DNA of 64,000 bases from positions 11,289,001-11,353,000 of the forward strand of contig OX637332.1 in assembly GCA_951799405.1 (NCBI GenBank), given 5' to 3'. Below are positions 8,130 to 17,759 of the stretch, piece after piece (position 1 is the first letter of the stretch; each line of letters opens with the position of its first letter). The notes beneath the pieces are model-generated. The model worked only from the letters and a program-made list of their open reading frames with translations. It searched no databases and was not told the origin of the DNA. This stretch comes from Agapetus fuscipes (Eukaryota; Arthropoda; Insecta; Trichoptera; Glossosomatidae). The position numbers and the translations under genes are program-made.

Positions 8130-11100
8130 AAAGGGTTAATGGGAAGGGGCAACCGTTGACCCACGCTGGAGAGGCCCTGAAATCTGCTGCTACTGTCGCA
8201 ACCGTGAGAGGAAAAGCCAGCAGCATTTTTATCAATGGCATAATAGATGGAGTAACTCGTGAACTACTGGTGGACACGGGAGCAACCAGGACAATTCTGA
8301 GACGCGACATAGTGGCACGAGGTAAGCAGATTGCACCAACAAAGTGGTCTCTGCACACCGCCACGGGAGAGTCAGCACAGGTGTATGGGGAGACGATTGC
8401 CACCTTCCAAATTGGCAGCACCACTTTTGATCATCGGACGTTGGTGGCCAACATTGAAGAAGACGTTATACTGGGAATGGACATACTGGACAGATTTGGG
8501 TGCAGTTTAAATTTAAAGAAAGGGTCCATTAAAATTGGAAATGAAGAAGTCATCCTGCAAAGACGGAAAGAACTGGCTGCACGTGTTATCCTAGCCAAGA
8601 ATACCGAAGTGAAGGGGCGATCCGAGATGATAGTGAGTGCCCGCCTGGATTCCAGTAGTACAAATGACCAAATCTGTATGATAGAACCGGAGAACATGGA
8701 CAATGTTAACAAAGGAGTCATGGTGGCAAGAACAGTGATTCGCGCAAAGGAGACCATTCCTGTCAAGATCATGAATGTGAACAGCTACCCAGTTAAAATG
8801 AATGAAGGTTTTGTTTTGGGCAGATGTGAGAGGATAACTTCCATTGTGCAACAGATGACAAACATGTCATGCGAAGGAAACAAATTGTCAACACAATTGG
8901 AAGCCCTGGTCCACGACGCTTCCCAAGGTCTAACCGAGGAAAACAAACGGAGAGTGAGGAGTTTGATCTGCCGCTACCAGAACATTTTCGAGGACTCTAA
9001 TGGCCGTCTGGGAAGAACCAAGGTAGTGCGACATAGCATAGACACCGGAGAAGCGAGACCAATAAAACAGGCTCCAAGAAGACTACCCTTTGCAAAGCGG
9101 GAAGAAGCTGACAAGATCATCAAAGACATGAGCAAGGATGGCATCATAGAACCATCAAGTAGCCCTTGGACATCCCCGGTGGTACTGGTGAAAAAGAAGG
9201 ATGGTACCACGAGATTTTGTGTGGACTACAGACTGCTCAACGATGTTACGAAAAAGGATAGTTACCCTCTGCCAAGGATTGACGACACCTTGGACACATT
9301 GGCAGGATGCACCATTTTTTCCACATTGGACCTGAAAAGTGGCTACTGGCAAGTTGAATTGGATGCCAAAGATAAGGAGAAAACTGCATTCTCGACTGGA
9401 TCTGGACTTTGGCAGTTCACCGTGATGCCATTTGGCTTATGCAATGCCCCCGCCACGTTTGAAAGGCTGATGGAGAATGTGCTGCGAGGACTGTCATGGG
9501 AAACCTGCCTGGTATACTTGGATGACATAATCATCCTGGGAAAGGACTTCAACCATCAGTTGAGAAATCTGGAGCAAGTTTTCGGGCGACTACAAGACGC
9601 TGGACTGAAGCTCAACCCGAAAAAGTGTAAGCTGTTCAAGAAACAAGTGAATTACCTGGGACACATAGTTTCTCAACGTGGAGTTGAAGTTGACCCTGCC
9701 AAAATCAAGGCAGTAAGAGACTGGCCCGTGCTGAAGGACAAACATGAAACTAGGAGTTTCCTGGGGCTGTGCACTTATTACAGGAGGTTTGTGCCAAGAT
9801 TTGCGGACATTGCAAAACCGCTCACCAAGCTTACGGAAGAAAACACTCGCTTCCATTGGAGTGATTCCTGCGCACAAGCATTTGAAGAGCTTAAGGGAAG
9901 ATTAACAAGTGCCCCCATCTTGAGCTACCCACGAAAAGATGGAAAGTTCATCCTGGATACCGACGCTAGTAATGTGGGGATAGGAGGCGTCCTTTCCCAA
10001 ATACAGGATGGGCATGAGACTGTTCTGGGTTACTTCAGTAAAGTGCTTTCCAAGCCAGAACGAAATTATTGCGTGACCAGACGAGAACTTCTTGCCGTGA
10101 TAAAATCAGTGGAACACTTCCGCAAATACTTGTACGGGAGAAAATTCACACTACGGACTGATCATGCTGCACTGGTTTGGCTTCTGAAATTCAAAAACCC
10201 AGAAGGGCAAGTGGCTAGATGGATTGAAAGGCTCCAGGAGTATGATTATGACTCCGAACATAGACCTGGCACGCTTCATCGAAATGCGGACGCATTATCC
10301 AGACGACCATGCGCCAGTGACTGCAAACATTGCAGCAAGATGGAGGACAAGGTAGCAATTGTCCAAAGGACGACCACCGAAGATGAGGACTGGCAAGATG
10401 AAAAATTGGCGCAAGACCAACTGAATGATCCGGACTTGAAGTATGTGATGGAATGGGCGCGAGAAGGAGAAAGGCCAACCTGGGAAAAACTCGCCCCCTT
10501 ATCACCAACTGTCAAGGCTTATTGGGCTCAATGGGGATCCATAGTGATAGAAGGAGGGTTTCTGAAACGAAAGATCGAGAAGGAAGACGGCACACTTAGA
10601 AGAAAGCAAACCCTCGTTCCGAGGAGCCGAGTACCGGAAATCCTTGGACTGCTGCATGGAGGAACTTCTGGAGGACATCTAGGCGTTAAGAAGACGCTGA
10701 AGAAAGTGAAAGAGCGATTTTACTGGATCAACTGCAGCGAAGACGTCAAAGATTGGTGTCGAAAATGTGTAACCTGTGCAACGGCCAATGGACCGCAAAG
10801 GAAAAGGCGAGCACCAATGCGTCAGTACAATGTTGGCAGCCCCTTTGAAAGAATTGCCATCGACATAGCTGGCCCATTTCCTACAACTGAGAAGGGTAAC
10901 AAGTACATCATGGTGGTGATGGATTACTTCAGCAAGTGGGTGGAAGCTTACTCAATCCCTAACCAAGAGGCCGTAACCGTGACTGAAGTTCTAGTTACCG
11001 AATTTATCAGCAGGTTTGGCGTACCCCTGGAATTACATTCTGATCAGGGAAGGAACTTTGAAGCTGCTATTTTCCAGCAAATGTGTGAGCGGCTAGGGAT

Positions 11101-12346
11101 CTACAAGACCAGGACCACTGCGCTACATCCACAGTCTGATGGAATGGTGGAAAGGATGAACCGTACCGTGGGGAGGTACTTAGCCAAAGTAGTGTCCAGC
11201 CATCAGCGGGACTGGGACCGACATCTGCCTTTGTTCTTATTGGCTTACCGGTCGGCTGTTCAGGAAACGACGAAGAAGACTCCCAGCAGCATACTGTTTG
11301 GGCGAGAAATGCGACTTCCTTGTGATCTCAAATTTGGCTGCAAACCAGGTGAAGACCTAGCCGGAGAAGACTATGTGACAGACCTTCGCAGGAGGCTGGA
11401 TGACATCCATGATCAGGTCCGCATGAACATCGGGGAAGCCAGCGATCAAATGAAGGAGCGCTATGACACCAGAGCTGACAGCATGGGGTACAAAGCTGGT
11501 GACTGGGTGTGGCTTTTTGACCCCAAGAGGCGCCAAGGATACTGTCCGAAACTTCAGCGTTCCTGGGACGGGCCGTACGAGATCTTGGAGCGCATCAACG
11601 ATGTGGTCTACCGCATAAAAAAGAGACCAAACGGAAAACCAAGGGTCGTGCACTACAATCGCCTCTCACCATACCTAGGCGATAATGATGACCAACCAGC
11701 CCAAAAAGTACGACAGTGCGTCGCATCCGAAAGATCACCAGCCTTTGAGACGTTTTGGGAGAACGCGAAGGCAGGGCAGAAGTTTCGCCATGGAGTGACC
11801 ACAGAAGTCCACAAGGACTTATTTGAGGTCACTAGGGACCACACACTGGCATGCAGTGTACCGGAAGATCTAGATATGTCTAGAGGAATTGCACGGGTCT
11901 TCCGATACAAATTCGGAGAACCGCAACCCTCGAGCAGCCCGCAAGGAAGAGCTCTGAGACTACCGAAGGGGCGTCAACAAGCATACTGCCTGGTTGTCCC
12001 GGATTCCAGCAACCTGGAAGAGGACTACAAGGCATTGTGGGACGGCCTTGTTGAGCTGCGTGACTACATGTTGGAGGATCAGCAGGCGCGTCTGGCAATA
12101 CCGAAGATGGGTGGCGGCCGCGCTAATCGAGACTGGCGGATAATCCGGAGTATGATTGAAGCAGTGTTCTCGGGAGTCGGCATCAGCGTCATGGTGTGCT
12201 GCGAGCAAGCGCAGCCGAGAGCCAGTGGGGAGAAATCCGTGGACTGCCACTTCTTCCTGACCACAGGGTGTCGACGTGGATCAGCATGCCCCTACCTACA
12301 CAGAGTCAAGACTGTTCCGGGACGAAACAGTCTAGGTGGGGGGTAG
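8084..12346 (+). CDS. pol: Pol polyprotein: PR-RT-RNase H-IN plus macrodomain and CCCH finger
   Basis: 1420 residues counted from GTG 8084; in life expressed by -1 frameshift from gag. Protease: DTG at 64-66. Reverse transcriptase: about 340-540, catalytic YLDD at 478-481. RNase H: about 615-740, DTDAS at 625-629. Integrase: zinc-binding H858, H865 and C892/C895/C898, catalytic D927, D987, E1023 (35 residues between the last two), GPY/F module about 1120-1190. Most gypsy Pols end here. This one continues about 200 residues: 1235-1378 resemble an OARD1/TARG1 macrodomain (KDLF 1244-1247, M1265, GIA 1268-1270, KFGE 1276-1279, PKMGGG 1340-1345, MIEAVF), then C1388, C1396, C1402, H1406 form a CX7CX5CX3H zinc finger. 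The stop abuts the 3' LTR. The frame is intact. Confidence 0.95.
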   Translation: MSQASETQKTGCGKLERVNGKGQPLTHAGEALKSAATVATVRGKASSIFINGIIDGVTRELLVDTGATRTILRRDIVARGKQIAPTKWSLHTATGESAQVYGETIATFQIGSTTFDHRTLVANIEEDVILGMDILDRFGCSLNLKKGSIKIGNEEVILQRRKELAARVILAKNTEVKGRSEMIVSARLDSSSTNDQICMIEPENMDNVNKGVMVARTVIRAKETIPVKIMNVNSYPVKMNEGFVLGRCERITSIVQQMTNMSCEGNKLSTQLEALVHDASQGLTEENKRRVRSLICRYQNIFEDSNGRLGRTKVVRHSIDTGEARPIKQAPRRLPFAKREEADKIIKDMSKDGIIEPSSSPWTSPVVLVKKKDGTTRFCVDYRLLNDVTKKDSYPLPRIDDTLDTLAGCTIFSTLDLKSGYWQVELDAKDKEKTAFSTGSGLWQFTVMPFGLCNAPATFERLMENVLRGLSWETCLVYLDDIIILGKDFNHQLRNLEQVFGRLQDAGLKLNPKKCKLFKKQVNYLGHIVSQRGVEVDPAKIKAVRDWPVLKDKHETRSFLGLCTYYRRFVPRFADIAKPLTKLTEENTRFHWSDSCAQAFEELKGRLTSAPILSYPRKDGKFILDTDASNVGIGGVLSQIQDGHETVLGYFSKVLSKPERNYCVTRRELLAVIKSVEHFRKYLYGRKFTLRTDHAALVWLLKFKNPEGQVARWIERLQEYDYDSEHRPGTLHRNADALSRRPCASDCKHCSKMEDKVAIVQRTTTEDEDWQDEKLAQDQLNDPDLKYVMEWAREGERPTWEKLAPLSPTVKAYWAQWGSIVIEGGFLKRKIEKEDGTLRRKQTLVPRSRVPEILGLLHGGTSGGHLGVKKTLKKVKERFYWINCSEDVKDWCRKCVTCATANGPQRKRRAPMRQYNVGSPFERIAIDIAGPFPTTEKGNKYIMVVMDYFSKWVEAYSIPNQEAVTVTEVLVTEFISRFGVPLELHSDQGRNFEAAIFQQMCERLGIYKTRTTALHPQSDGMVERMNRTVGRYLAKVVSSHQRDWDRHLPLFLLAYRSAVQETTKKTPSSILFGREMRLPCDLKFGCKPGEDLAGEDYVTDLRRRLDDIHDQVRMNIGEASDQMKERYDTRADSMGYKAGDWVWLFDPKRRQGYCPKLQRSWDGPYEILERINDVVYRIKKRPNGKPRVVHYNRLSPYLGDNDDQPAQKVRQCVASERSPAFETFWENAKAGQKFRHGVTTEVHKDLFEVTRDHTLACSVPEDLDMSRGIARVFRYKFGEPQPSSSPQGRALRLPKGRQQAYCLVVPDSSNLEEDYKALWDGLVELRDYMLEDQQARLAIPKMGGGRANRDWRIIRSMIEAVFSGVGISVMVCCEQAQPRASGEKSVDCHFFLTTGCRRGSACPYLHRVKTVPGRNSLGGG
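11786..12217 (+). other. Macrodomain segment of Pol (OARD1/TARG1-like)
   Basis: Residues about 1235-1378. Macrodomains bind ADP-ribose, and some remove it from proteins or nucleic acid. The order of conserved blocks (a DLF turn, LAxSVxEDxxM, GIAxxFxxKFG, a PxMGxG loop, then W and MIEAVF) fits the OARD1/TARG1 branch. TARG1 catalysis, as I recall, needs a Lys and an Asp just after the GxG loop. Here that loop reads GGGRANRDW, so the Asp position appears to be Ala or Asn and no matching Lys is evident. It may bind rather than cleave. Assigned by eye, without a profile search. Confidence 0.75.
12245..12301 (+). other. CCCH zinc finger at the Pol C terminus
   Basis: C1388, C1396, C1402 and H1406 give the spacing CX7CX5CX3H with aromatic residues between (HFF, PYLH), typical of RNA-binding CCCH fingers. 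It lies ten residues after the macrodomain and 14 residues before the end of Pol. Confidence 0.75.
12334..12346 (+). promoter_or_regulatory. Polypurine tract overlapping the pol stop
   Basis: AGGTGGGGGGTAG directly precedes the 3' LTR. It also encodes the last Gly residues and the TAG of Pol, so the second-strand primer and the protein end share the same bases. Confidence 0.8.
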
Positions 12347-12820
12347 TGTTATGTAAATATAAATATTGAAATAAGTATGGGTAGTTATAGTTATAAGAAT
12401 CCTCAAAAGTATTGGTAGGTAAGATCGATAATTATGTATAAGTGTAGAATTCTCTAGGCTAAGTAGGTATTTGTTATAATTATTGGAATACTGTATTGCA
12501 TTGGTAGGTAGGATTTTGGTTGTGTCTAGGTAGTACGTGAAACATCGAGAAGTAATAATTACTCTGGAACCGTCTGGCGACTTTAGTTCTGGATCATACT
12601 GCTCTGAAGAGTATAAAGGTGCGAATGGCCTGCAGAGCGGGCCAGTATCATAGCGACTCACAAACACATCGAAGTCATCTGATCAGTGAACCAAAACCAA
12701 GTAGAATAATCGAGAAAGTAGTGTGAAAATAAATATTGTAACAGTGTAAAATAAATAAGTTTTAAAGGAGACCTGTGTATTTTTAATTTGGAAAGACAAT
12801 TGAACCCTAATTACGTAACA
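12347..12820 (+). repeat. 3' long terminal repeat
   Basis: 474 bp, identical to the 5' LTR except at 12484 (T here, A at 5813). TATA box at 12612-12617, AATAAA at 12750-12755. Confidence 0.96.
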
Positions 12821-12824
12821 ATAA
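12821..12824. repeat. Target-site duplication of gypsy element, right copy
   Basis: ATAA, matching 5672-5675. Confidence 0.85.
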
Positions 12825-13049
12825 TAAATGACGCTGATTTATACAAACATTTCGATTCGATATTAATGGAATAACAAAGATGTGTTTTGTCATTTTCATG
12901 GTTCGAGTATGTGTTACAATAATGTAGGTATGACAATAACACAATTTTTTAATCGGAAATTTCAAATTAAATTTATAGAACGAATTTGAATCTAGCCGTG
13001 TGGCTTTTTTTTTATAAAGAATTAAAAATTATGAATTTTACAATTCATC

Positions 13050-13104
13050 TTAGAGGGCTCTTGAGGTGTGATACACACAAAAACAGCGCTCACCAAATAA
13101 ATCT
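13050..13104 (+). repeat. 3' end of SINE family B
   Basis: AGAGGGCTCTTGAGGTGTG through AGCGCTCACCAAATAAATC is the family B 3' end. It abuts the (TCTAA)n edge of the next repeat. Confidence 0.7.
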
Positions 13105-13512
13105 AATCTAATCTAATCTAATCTAAGTTGCAAAGATATGTTACATTGGAGATTCACATTACATGCATTCCCACAACCAGACACGTACAAGTTCGCGCTT
13201 GCACGTGCCTCATGTGAACCTACAACATAAAAACCAATCTCAAATGGACATACACCCTGCAACTCTTGCCGTCCTTCCCTGAGACAGGGGTGACATTGGC
13301 AAAGTGAACCATTTTTACAGCATGGGTGGTCAGCCGCATACCAACCTATAAGTCAAGGAACATACACGACAAATTACATTTTTTAAATCAATAAATAATA
13401 ATATACATGGACAACAAAAACTTAAAACATAAAAAAAAAATCATTTTAATAAGCCCTAGCCGCCAACATTACAGATCAACCGCCATTTCTTTCTGTCCTT
13501 ACATAAATCTCT
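13101..13512 (-). mobile_element. LINE 3' end continuing into repeat family A
   Basis: Reading the minus strand from 13512: a LINE C-terminal frame (LCKDRKKWRLICNVGG, then stop), about 100 bp of AT-rich 3' UTR ending GACAAATTACAT-side at 13378, then family A from TTCCTTGACTTATAGG at 13360 to a (TTAGA)n tail at 13101. The junction TAATTTGTCGTGTATG-TTCCTTGAC recurs at 21497. The copy is strongly 5'-truncated. Confidence 0.75.
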
Positions 13513-15217
13513 GTCCTAAATAAATCATCCTAATATTATATTATCAAGGATTTACATGTTCTGATTCTCACGTTTATTGTTCACAATGAACTTCTCAAAT
13601 GTTATAGTGTGTTATCGTTGGACTTTATATCGGAATAAGTTGTCCGAAGCAGTTTCAAGAGATTTCGGATTTTACAGAAGCCTTTAGCTGTTCGACCAGT
13701 TAACAGAAACTTGGAGCTTAAGCACTTGAGTTCTCTCGTTTCAAATTACTTCCAAATAGAACATGAAGTGATTCCTCTTGGAGTTGGAAGAAGAGTAAAT
13801 GGGAAATTCCAATACCTTACAACTCCGATTAATTTCAAACTGGTTAATTTTACAATAAAATCAATTCCTGGGAAACGCTAACTTGGAAACTATGTAATTT
13901 CTTAATTACATCTTCAGTTGAAGAACTATGCACATGTTTTATCGATTTCTTACATTCTGTATAATTTTATCTGCTGAAATATGATGTGTTGATAAAAATA
14001 ATCTTACGATTTGATTTGAGAATTCGTGGATAAAGCATTTAAATAGATGTAACTTCTCATAGCGAGTGAACTCATTATTCGGAAATGGTCACGAAAAACT
14101 TCAGGATTTTTACACCTTATCTCTCGTAGAAAATAGGAAAAAGGTGCAATTATCTGAGAAAGTCATATTGGCTTAAAATTTCACTTATTCAGTTTTACTA
14201 ATGAAGTTACTATAATGATCAATTTACAAAAAAAAAATCTTCCAGGTTCCTGTTCACAAATAACATATGTATCTGGGCTTTTCTGTGAATACAAATATGC
14301 TCCACAAACTCATAAAAAAATAACATTAAAATCTTTGAAAAATAAACGCAACTAGAAGTAATTCAGAAAAACAGACACAGAAACAGTGCACAGGTTTATC
14401 ATAGTGAAAGGGACAATAGCAACACTTTTTAGTACGGCCATTGTTAGCTAGGTACATTTGTTCCGCTCCACAGTGCGACGCAATATTTGTCGCAATTCCC
14501 ATTGACACGCTGCGCTGATGGATAGGTACTCCCAGCGACACAGAGGGCTGGACGCATTGTATACGTACGTGTGCATATTGGGCTGTGTCATCACAGTTTT
14601 GTTTTGCGATTTCAAAGATTCTTATCCCATGAAGTTTTCATTGTTGGTATAAAATGGCCGCCATTATTTTGGCACTTGGTTAGTTTTTTAGCATTTTTTT
14701 AAAGAAGTCCTTATCCAGTTGTGAAGAGAAGGGTGCATGCAAGAAAAAAGGATTATTGATTTTCACTTTAAAGTGAAATGCAATTTGCACCCTTTGGATT
14801 TCTCTATACCTTCATTGGAGACCGTGGGAGTACAAAAGATTTATAGAAATATATCCAAGTCACCAAATAATATAATATATTTGTTAAGAATTTAACATTA
14901 TTTACCATAAAATAATGTTAACAAACCTACCGAGATGCATTTGTATTCTTGTCTATGGTGGTTTTTACTGCCAACTTCATATCAATGTTTTTGACAGCTG
15001 CATCCTATTCCGCCTCTCTCTCTTGAACCTTTGTGCTAGCAACATGTCCGCTTGCGTTAATCCAATAAAATCAAAAGTAATCATGTTCTAATTTTGGCTT
15101 AATGCGTTGAATAAATATTATGAACAATGATACAACAGTGTTGCAGACATTACTTGGATGATTCCTCCAAAACCCAGCGCCTAACTTACAAAATGGCTAA
15201 ATTTGGCCAATCATACT
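13513..15217. other. AT-rich spacer
   Basis: No gene recognised. A minus-strand frame at 14326-14541 has no domain. AAAATGGCCGCCATTAT at 14650 is a small palindrome. Confidence 0.45.
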
Positions 15218-15460
15218 TTCCTTGACTTATAGGTTGGTATGAGGCTGACCACCCATACTGTAAAAAATGGTTCACTTTGCCAATGTCACCCCTGTTTCAG
15301 GGAATGTCGGCAAGAGTTGCAGGGCTTATGTTCATTTGAGGTTTGGATTTTATTTGTAAGTACACAATCAGCATTTGTAAGCGCGAACTACACGTGTTTG
15401 TTTGTGGGCATACATCTGAGAGCTTTGAATGAATATATCCTTGCAACTTAGATTATAGAT
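15218..15460 (+). repeat. Repeat family A, full copy
   Basis: Runs from TTCCTTGACTTATAGGTTGG to CAACTTAGATTATAGAT. It belongs to the subtype with GCATACATCTGAGAGCTTTG and is nearly identical to the copy at 63207-63450. Confidence 0.9.
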
Positions 15461-16376
15461 ACTAATAGCACTACGCTACTTCTATTCGGCATTGGAAGTA
15501 TTTAAAGAGGTTCTTATTTAAGAATTTTAGATATGTATTATATGGTGAAATCCATTTTATACTCATTGTTATCTACTTCTGACTCTATAAATTAATCTAT
15601 ACCTAAGTATGTCTGTATGTTCAGGTGTACATGCGATGTAAATGCAAATGTTAAAAATGCGCGGTTTTAAACTGTGAACGTGCGATAAAGCAGCAGCTGT
15701 TCTAGTAAACTGGAGCTCAATCGCATCACTGCCACCGTCACACGTCGACCTGACGACTTTCACAATAATTACAGGTGCAAATCTAAATAATTTAATCGAG
15801 ACTGAATACTGTTACGTTATTGTAAAGATAATAACATTACCTAATAGAAAAAAATAAAAATAAAACATTATCATGATAGTTGGCGCGGTCGTTAGCCGAA
15901 AGATGCCGAAGGTTGAGCCAAAGGATGAGCCGAAGGACTACGGAAACAGTCGTGTTATTTTGGCACAATCTGAAGTGACCCGGACCTGCATGATGCTCGA
16001 GCGTAGGTACACTAGTCTTGAGCAAGATGTGACCAAAGGTAGATGTGCGACAAGAACGTGGCAAGTGACTAAGTGAGAGCAAAGCATAATAAAAGTAGTG
16101 TCAGCACAGAAAAACTGGATAAAATCTCGGCCGGGTTACGAAGAAAATAGGTAGATTACGTACCATATTTTAATTTAGGTTGCTGAAGATCCTTAGGTAC
16201 TAAGAACCCGGTTGATTAACTCTCTATACGTGTAAGCTTATGGGATTAATTATTATAATAATAATAGTTTTATTCATTCAAAAAATACCTCTTAACACTA
16301 CATTTTTATACATCTCAAAACAAAATAAGAAAATAATAGCAGAATAAGAACTCGGAAAACCTGTGTCTCGGGCGTT
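15461..16376. other. Spacer
   Basis: A 67-codon frame at 15873-16076 is lysine/glutamate-rich at its start but has no recognisable domain. Nothing else seen. Confidence 0.4.
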
Positions 16377-16431
16377 GCATTTAATATGAATCTTCAGTAT
16401 TATATATCTCTACAACTTAGATTACAGATTC
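16377..16431 (+). repeat. Repeat family A, tail fragment
   Basis: GCATTTAATATGAATCTTCA then CTACAACTTAGATTACAGAT matches the family A tail. Confidence 0.55.
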
Positions 16432-16875
16432 ACCAAACTCACATTAAAGAATGTGTCGTACTTTCTAGATTCAGTCGCCTGCGTTCATCCGCGCGGGCAT
16501 TGGTTTATTACAAATGTGAGTAATCTATTAATGCCGCATGATTTACGGTCGCCGGTTGGTTTGATCTGCCGTCACCGTGACCGTGTTGGCGCCTGGCTTT
16601 GTGCGAGGTGTCCATCATTGATCAGGACCGCGATGTGTCGCGCCAGCATAGCCGTTTACCGCGTTGCCCACCCACACACACACTGTCTACCAAACTATGC
16701 GCCCAATATGCTGTCACCAACTTACTTGCACAAATACTTGCACTGTTTTTTCATTAAAAATATTGTTATTGTTATGATTTATTTCGGGCTCACTTTTAAT
16801 AAAATTGCAGTTGAATTTATATTTAACAAATCGATAACATGTGGTTTACTTAGTAACTTCTGTATTGGCGGCTTT
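16432..16875. other. Spacer with GC-rich island
   Basis: 16470-16690 is GC-rich (GCGTTCATCCGCGCGGGC, GTCACCGTGACCGTG). An open frame of 151 codons (16453-16908) crosses it but runs into a SINE and shows no domain, so it is not called a gene. It could be a conserved noncoding element or a promoter remnant. Confidence 0.3.
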
Positions 16876-17377
16876 GTGGCAAAAAACGCAACTAAGCTAC
16901 ACATATAGTGTAACTTCTTGCCTGCGTTTCCTCGAAGGGGGCGCATGTGGCGCTTCGGGACCTATTTATTTTTACAGGTAAGGGGGCCGGCCTCACACCA
17001 AACACTTTCAGTTGAAGTGGGGGTTTCCCAGCTCCCGGGGGGTTCTCATTTCTTGTGAAGGCTGAGTAAACCTTTGAGATCGAACCCTTGCTCTCGTCAT
17101 GGAATGCAAGCATTCTACCAATTGAGCTATCGACCTTTTTACGAGCTTGGTCTTCGTCGCTACAAAGCGCCAATTCTCAAGCAAGACCCAGTTGCTGTAA
17201 GGCTGGATGGACCTTTGGTGACCGGTCATTGATGAAGGTTTAATAAATTTTTCAACCCAGCGAAGAGCAAATTTGAAAATATAAATGGTATACCTTTTGT
17301 GCTCCGCCAGGAATCGAACCCACAACCTTCCCATTCAGAGTCCGAAGTGTAACCACTGAACTACGGATCGGTCGGAC
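16876..17377 (-). repeat. Composite SINE (family B head fused to family C)
   Basis: On the minus strand a family B unit (tRNA-like head with a degraded B box at about 17300-17377, body to CGACGAAGACCAAGCTCG) runs through a short A-rich linker straight into the tRNA-like head of family C (ATAGCTCAATTGGTAGAATG) and its body, ending at ACTATATGTGTAGCTTAGTTGCG. The same fusion occurs at 20037-20405. Both heads keep recognisable A-box sequence. Confidence 0.8.
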
Positions 17378-17759
17378 CAATAGGAATGCCAATAACTGCC
17401 TTTATTTTTTTAAATTTTGAGCTGCTTTGATTTTAACGATATGATAAAAAATAAAAAAGTTATGCCATCTTGCTGCAATCTCAAACTTTCAACTGCTCTC
17501 TTGAACAATATAAGATTAGCCACTTTAACCTCTCGACCATTACGCTGATCAATATAAATCAACTTCTATAAATCGACCTTTATAAATCAACTGATACATT
17601 TATGTAGATTCATCAAATGTGCGAGGGAGTAGTATCCTTACTCTTGTTTTGATTCGCTGCGTACAATTCAGTCTTCAATTTTATTTAATTTAAAATTCGA
17701 TACATTTGAAATGATTCACATTTTGGTTTACGGATTCACACAATGGCGATAACAATCAG
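17378..17759. other. AT-rich spacer
   Basis: Nothing recognised. Confidence 0.45.

Larger units (their letters stand above)
5676..12820 (+). mobile_element. Complete Ty3/gypsy LTR retrotransposon with macrodomain Pol
   Basis: The 7145-bp element has two 474-bp LTRs, a 4-bp ATAA target duplication, a tRNA primer site, gag, a -1-frame pol (PR, RT, RNase H, IN) and a polypurine tract. The order PR-RT-RH-IN places it in Ty3/gypsy (Metaviridae); the clade was not resolved. LTRs differ by one base (5813 A, 12484 T), so insertion was recent. Both reading frames are intact. There is no env-like frame. Gag begins with a SAP motif, and Pol ends with an OARD1/TARG1-like macrodomain and a CCCH zinc finger, both unusual for the group. 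Confidence 0.96.

Noticed and set aside
13101..13360. Family A as a Helitron
   Set aside because: The edges are TTCCTTGAC and (TTAGA)n. There is no CTRR end with a 3' hairpin, and the link to a LINE explains the tail better.
16453..16908. 151-codon frame
   Set aside because: It ends inside a SINE and contains no recognisable domain.
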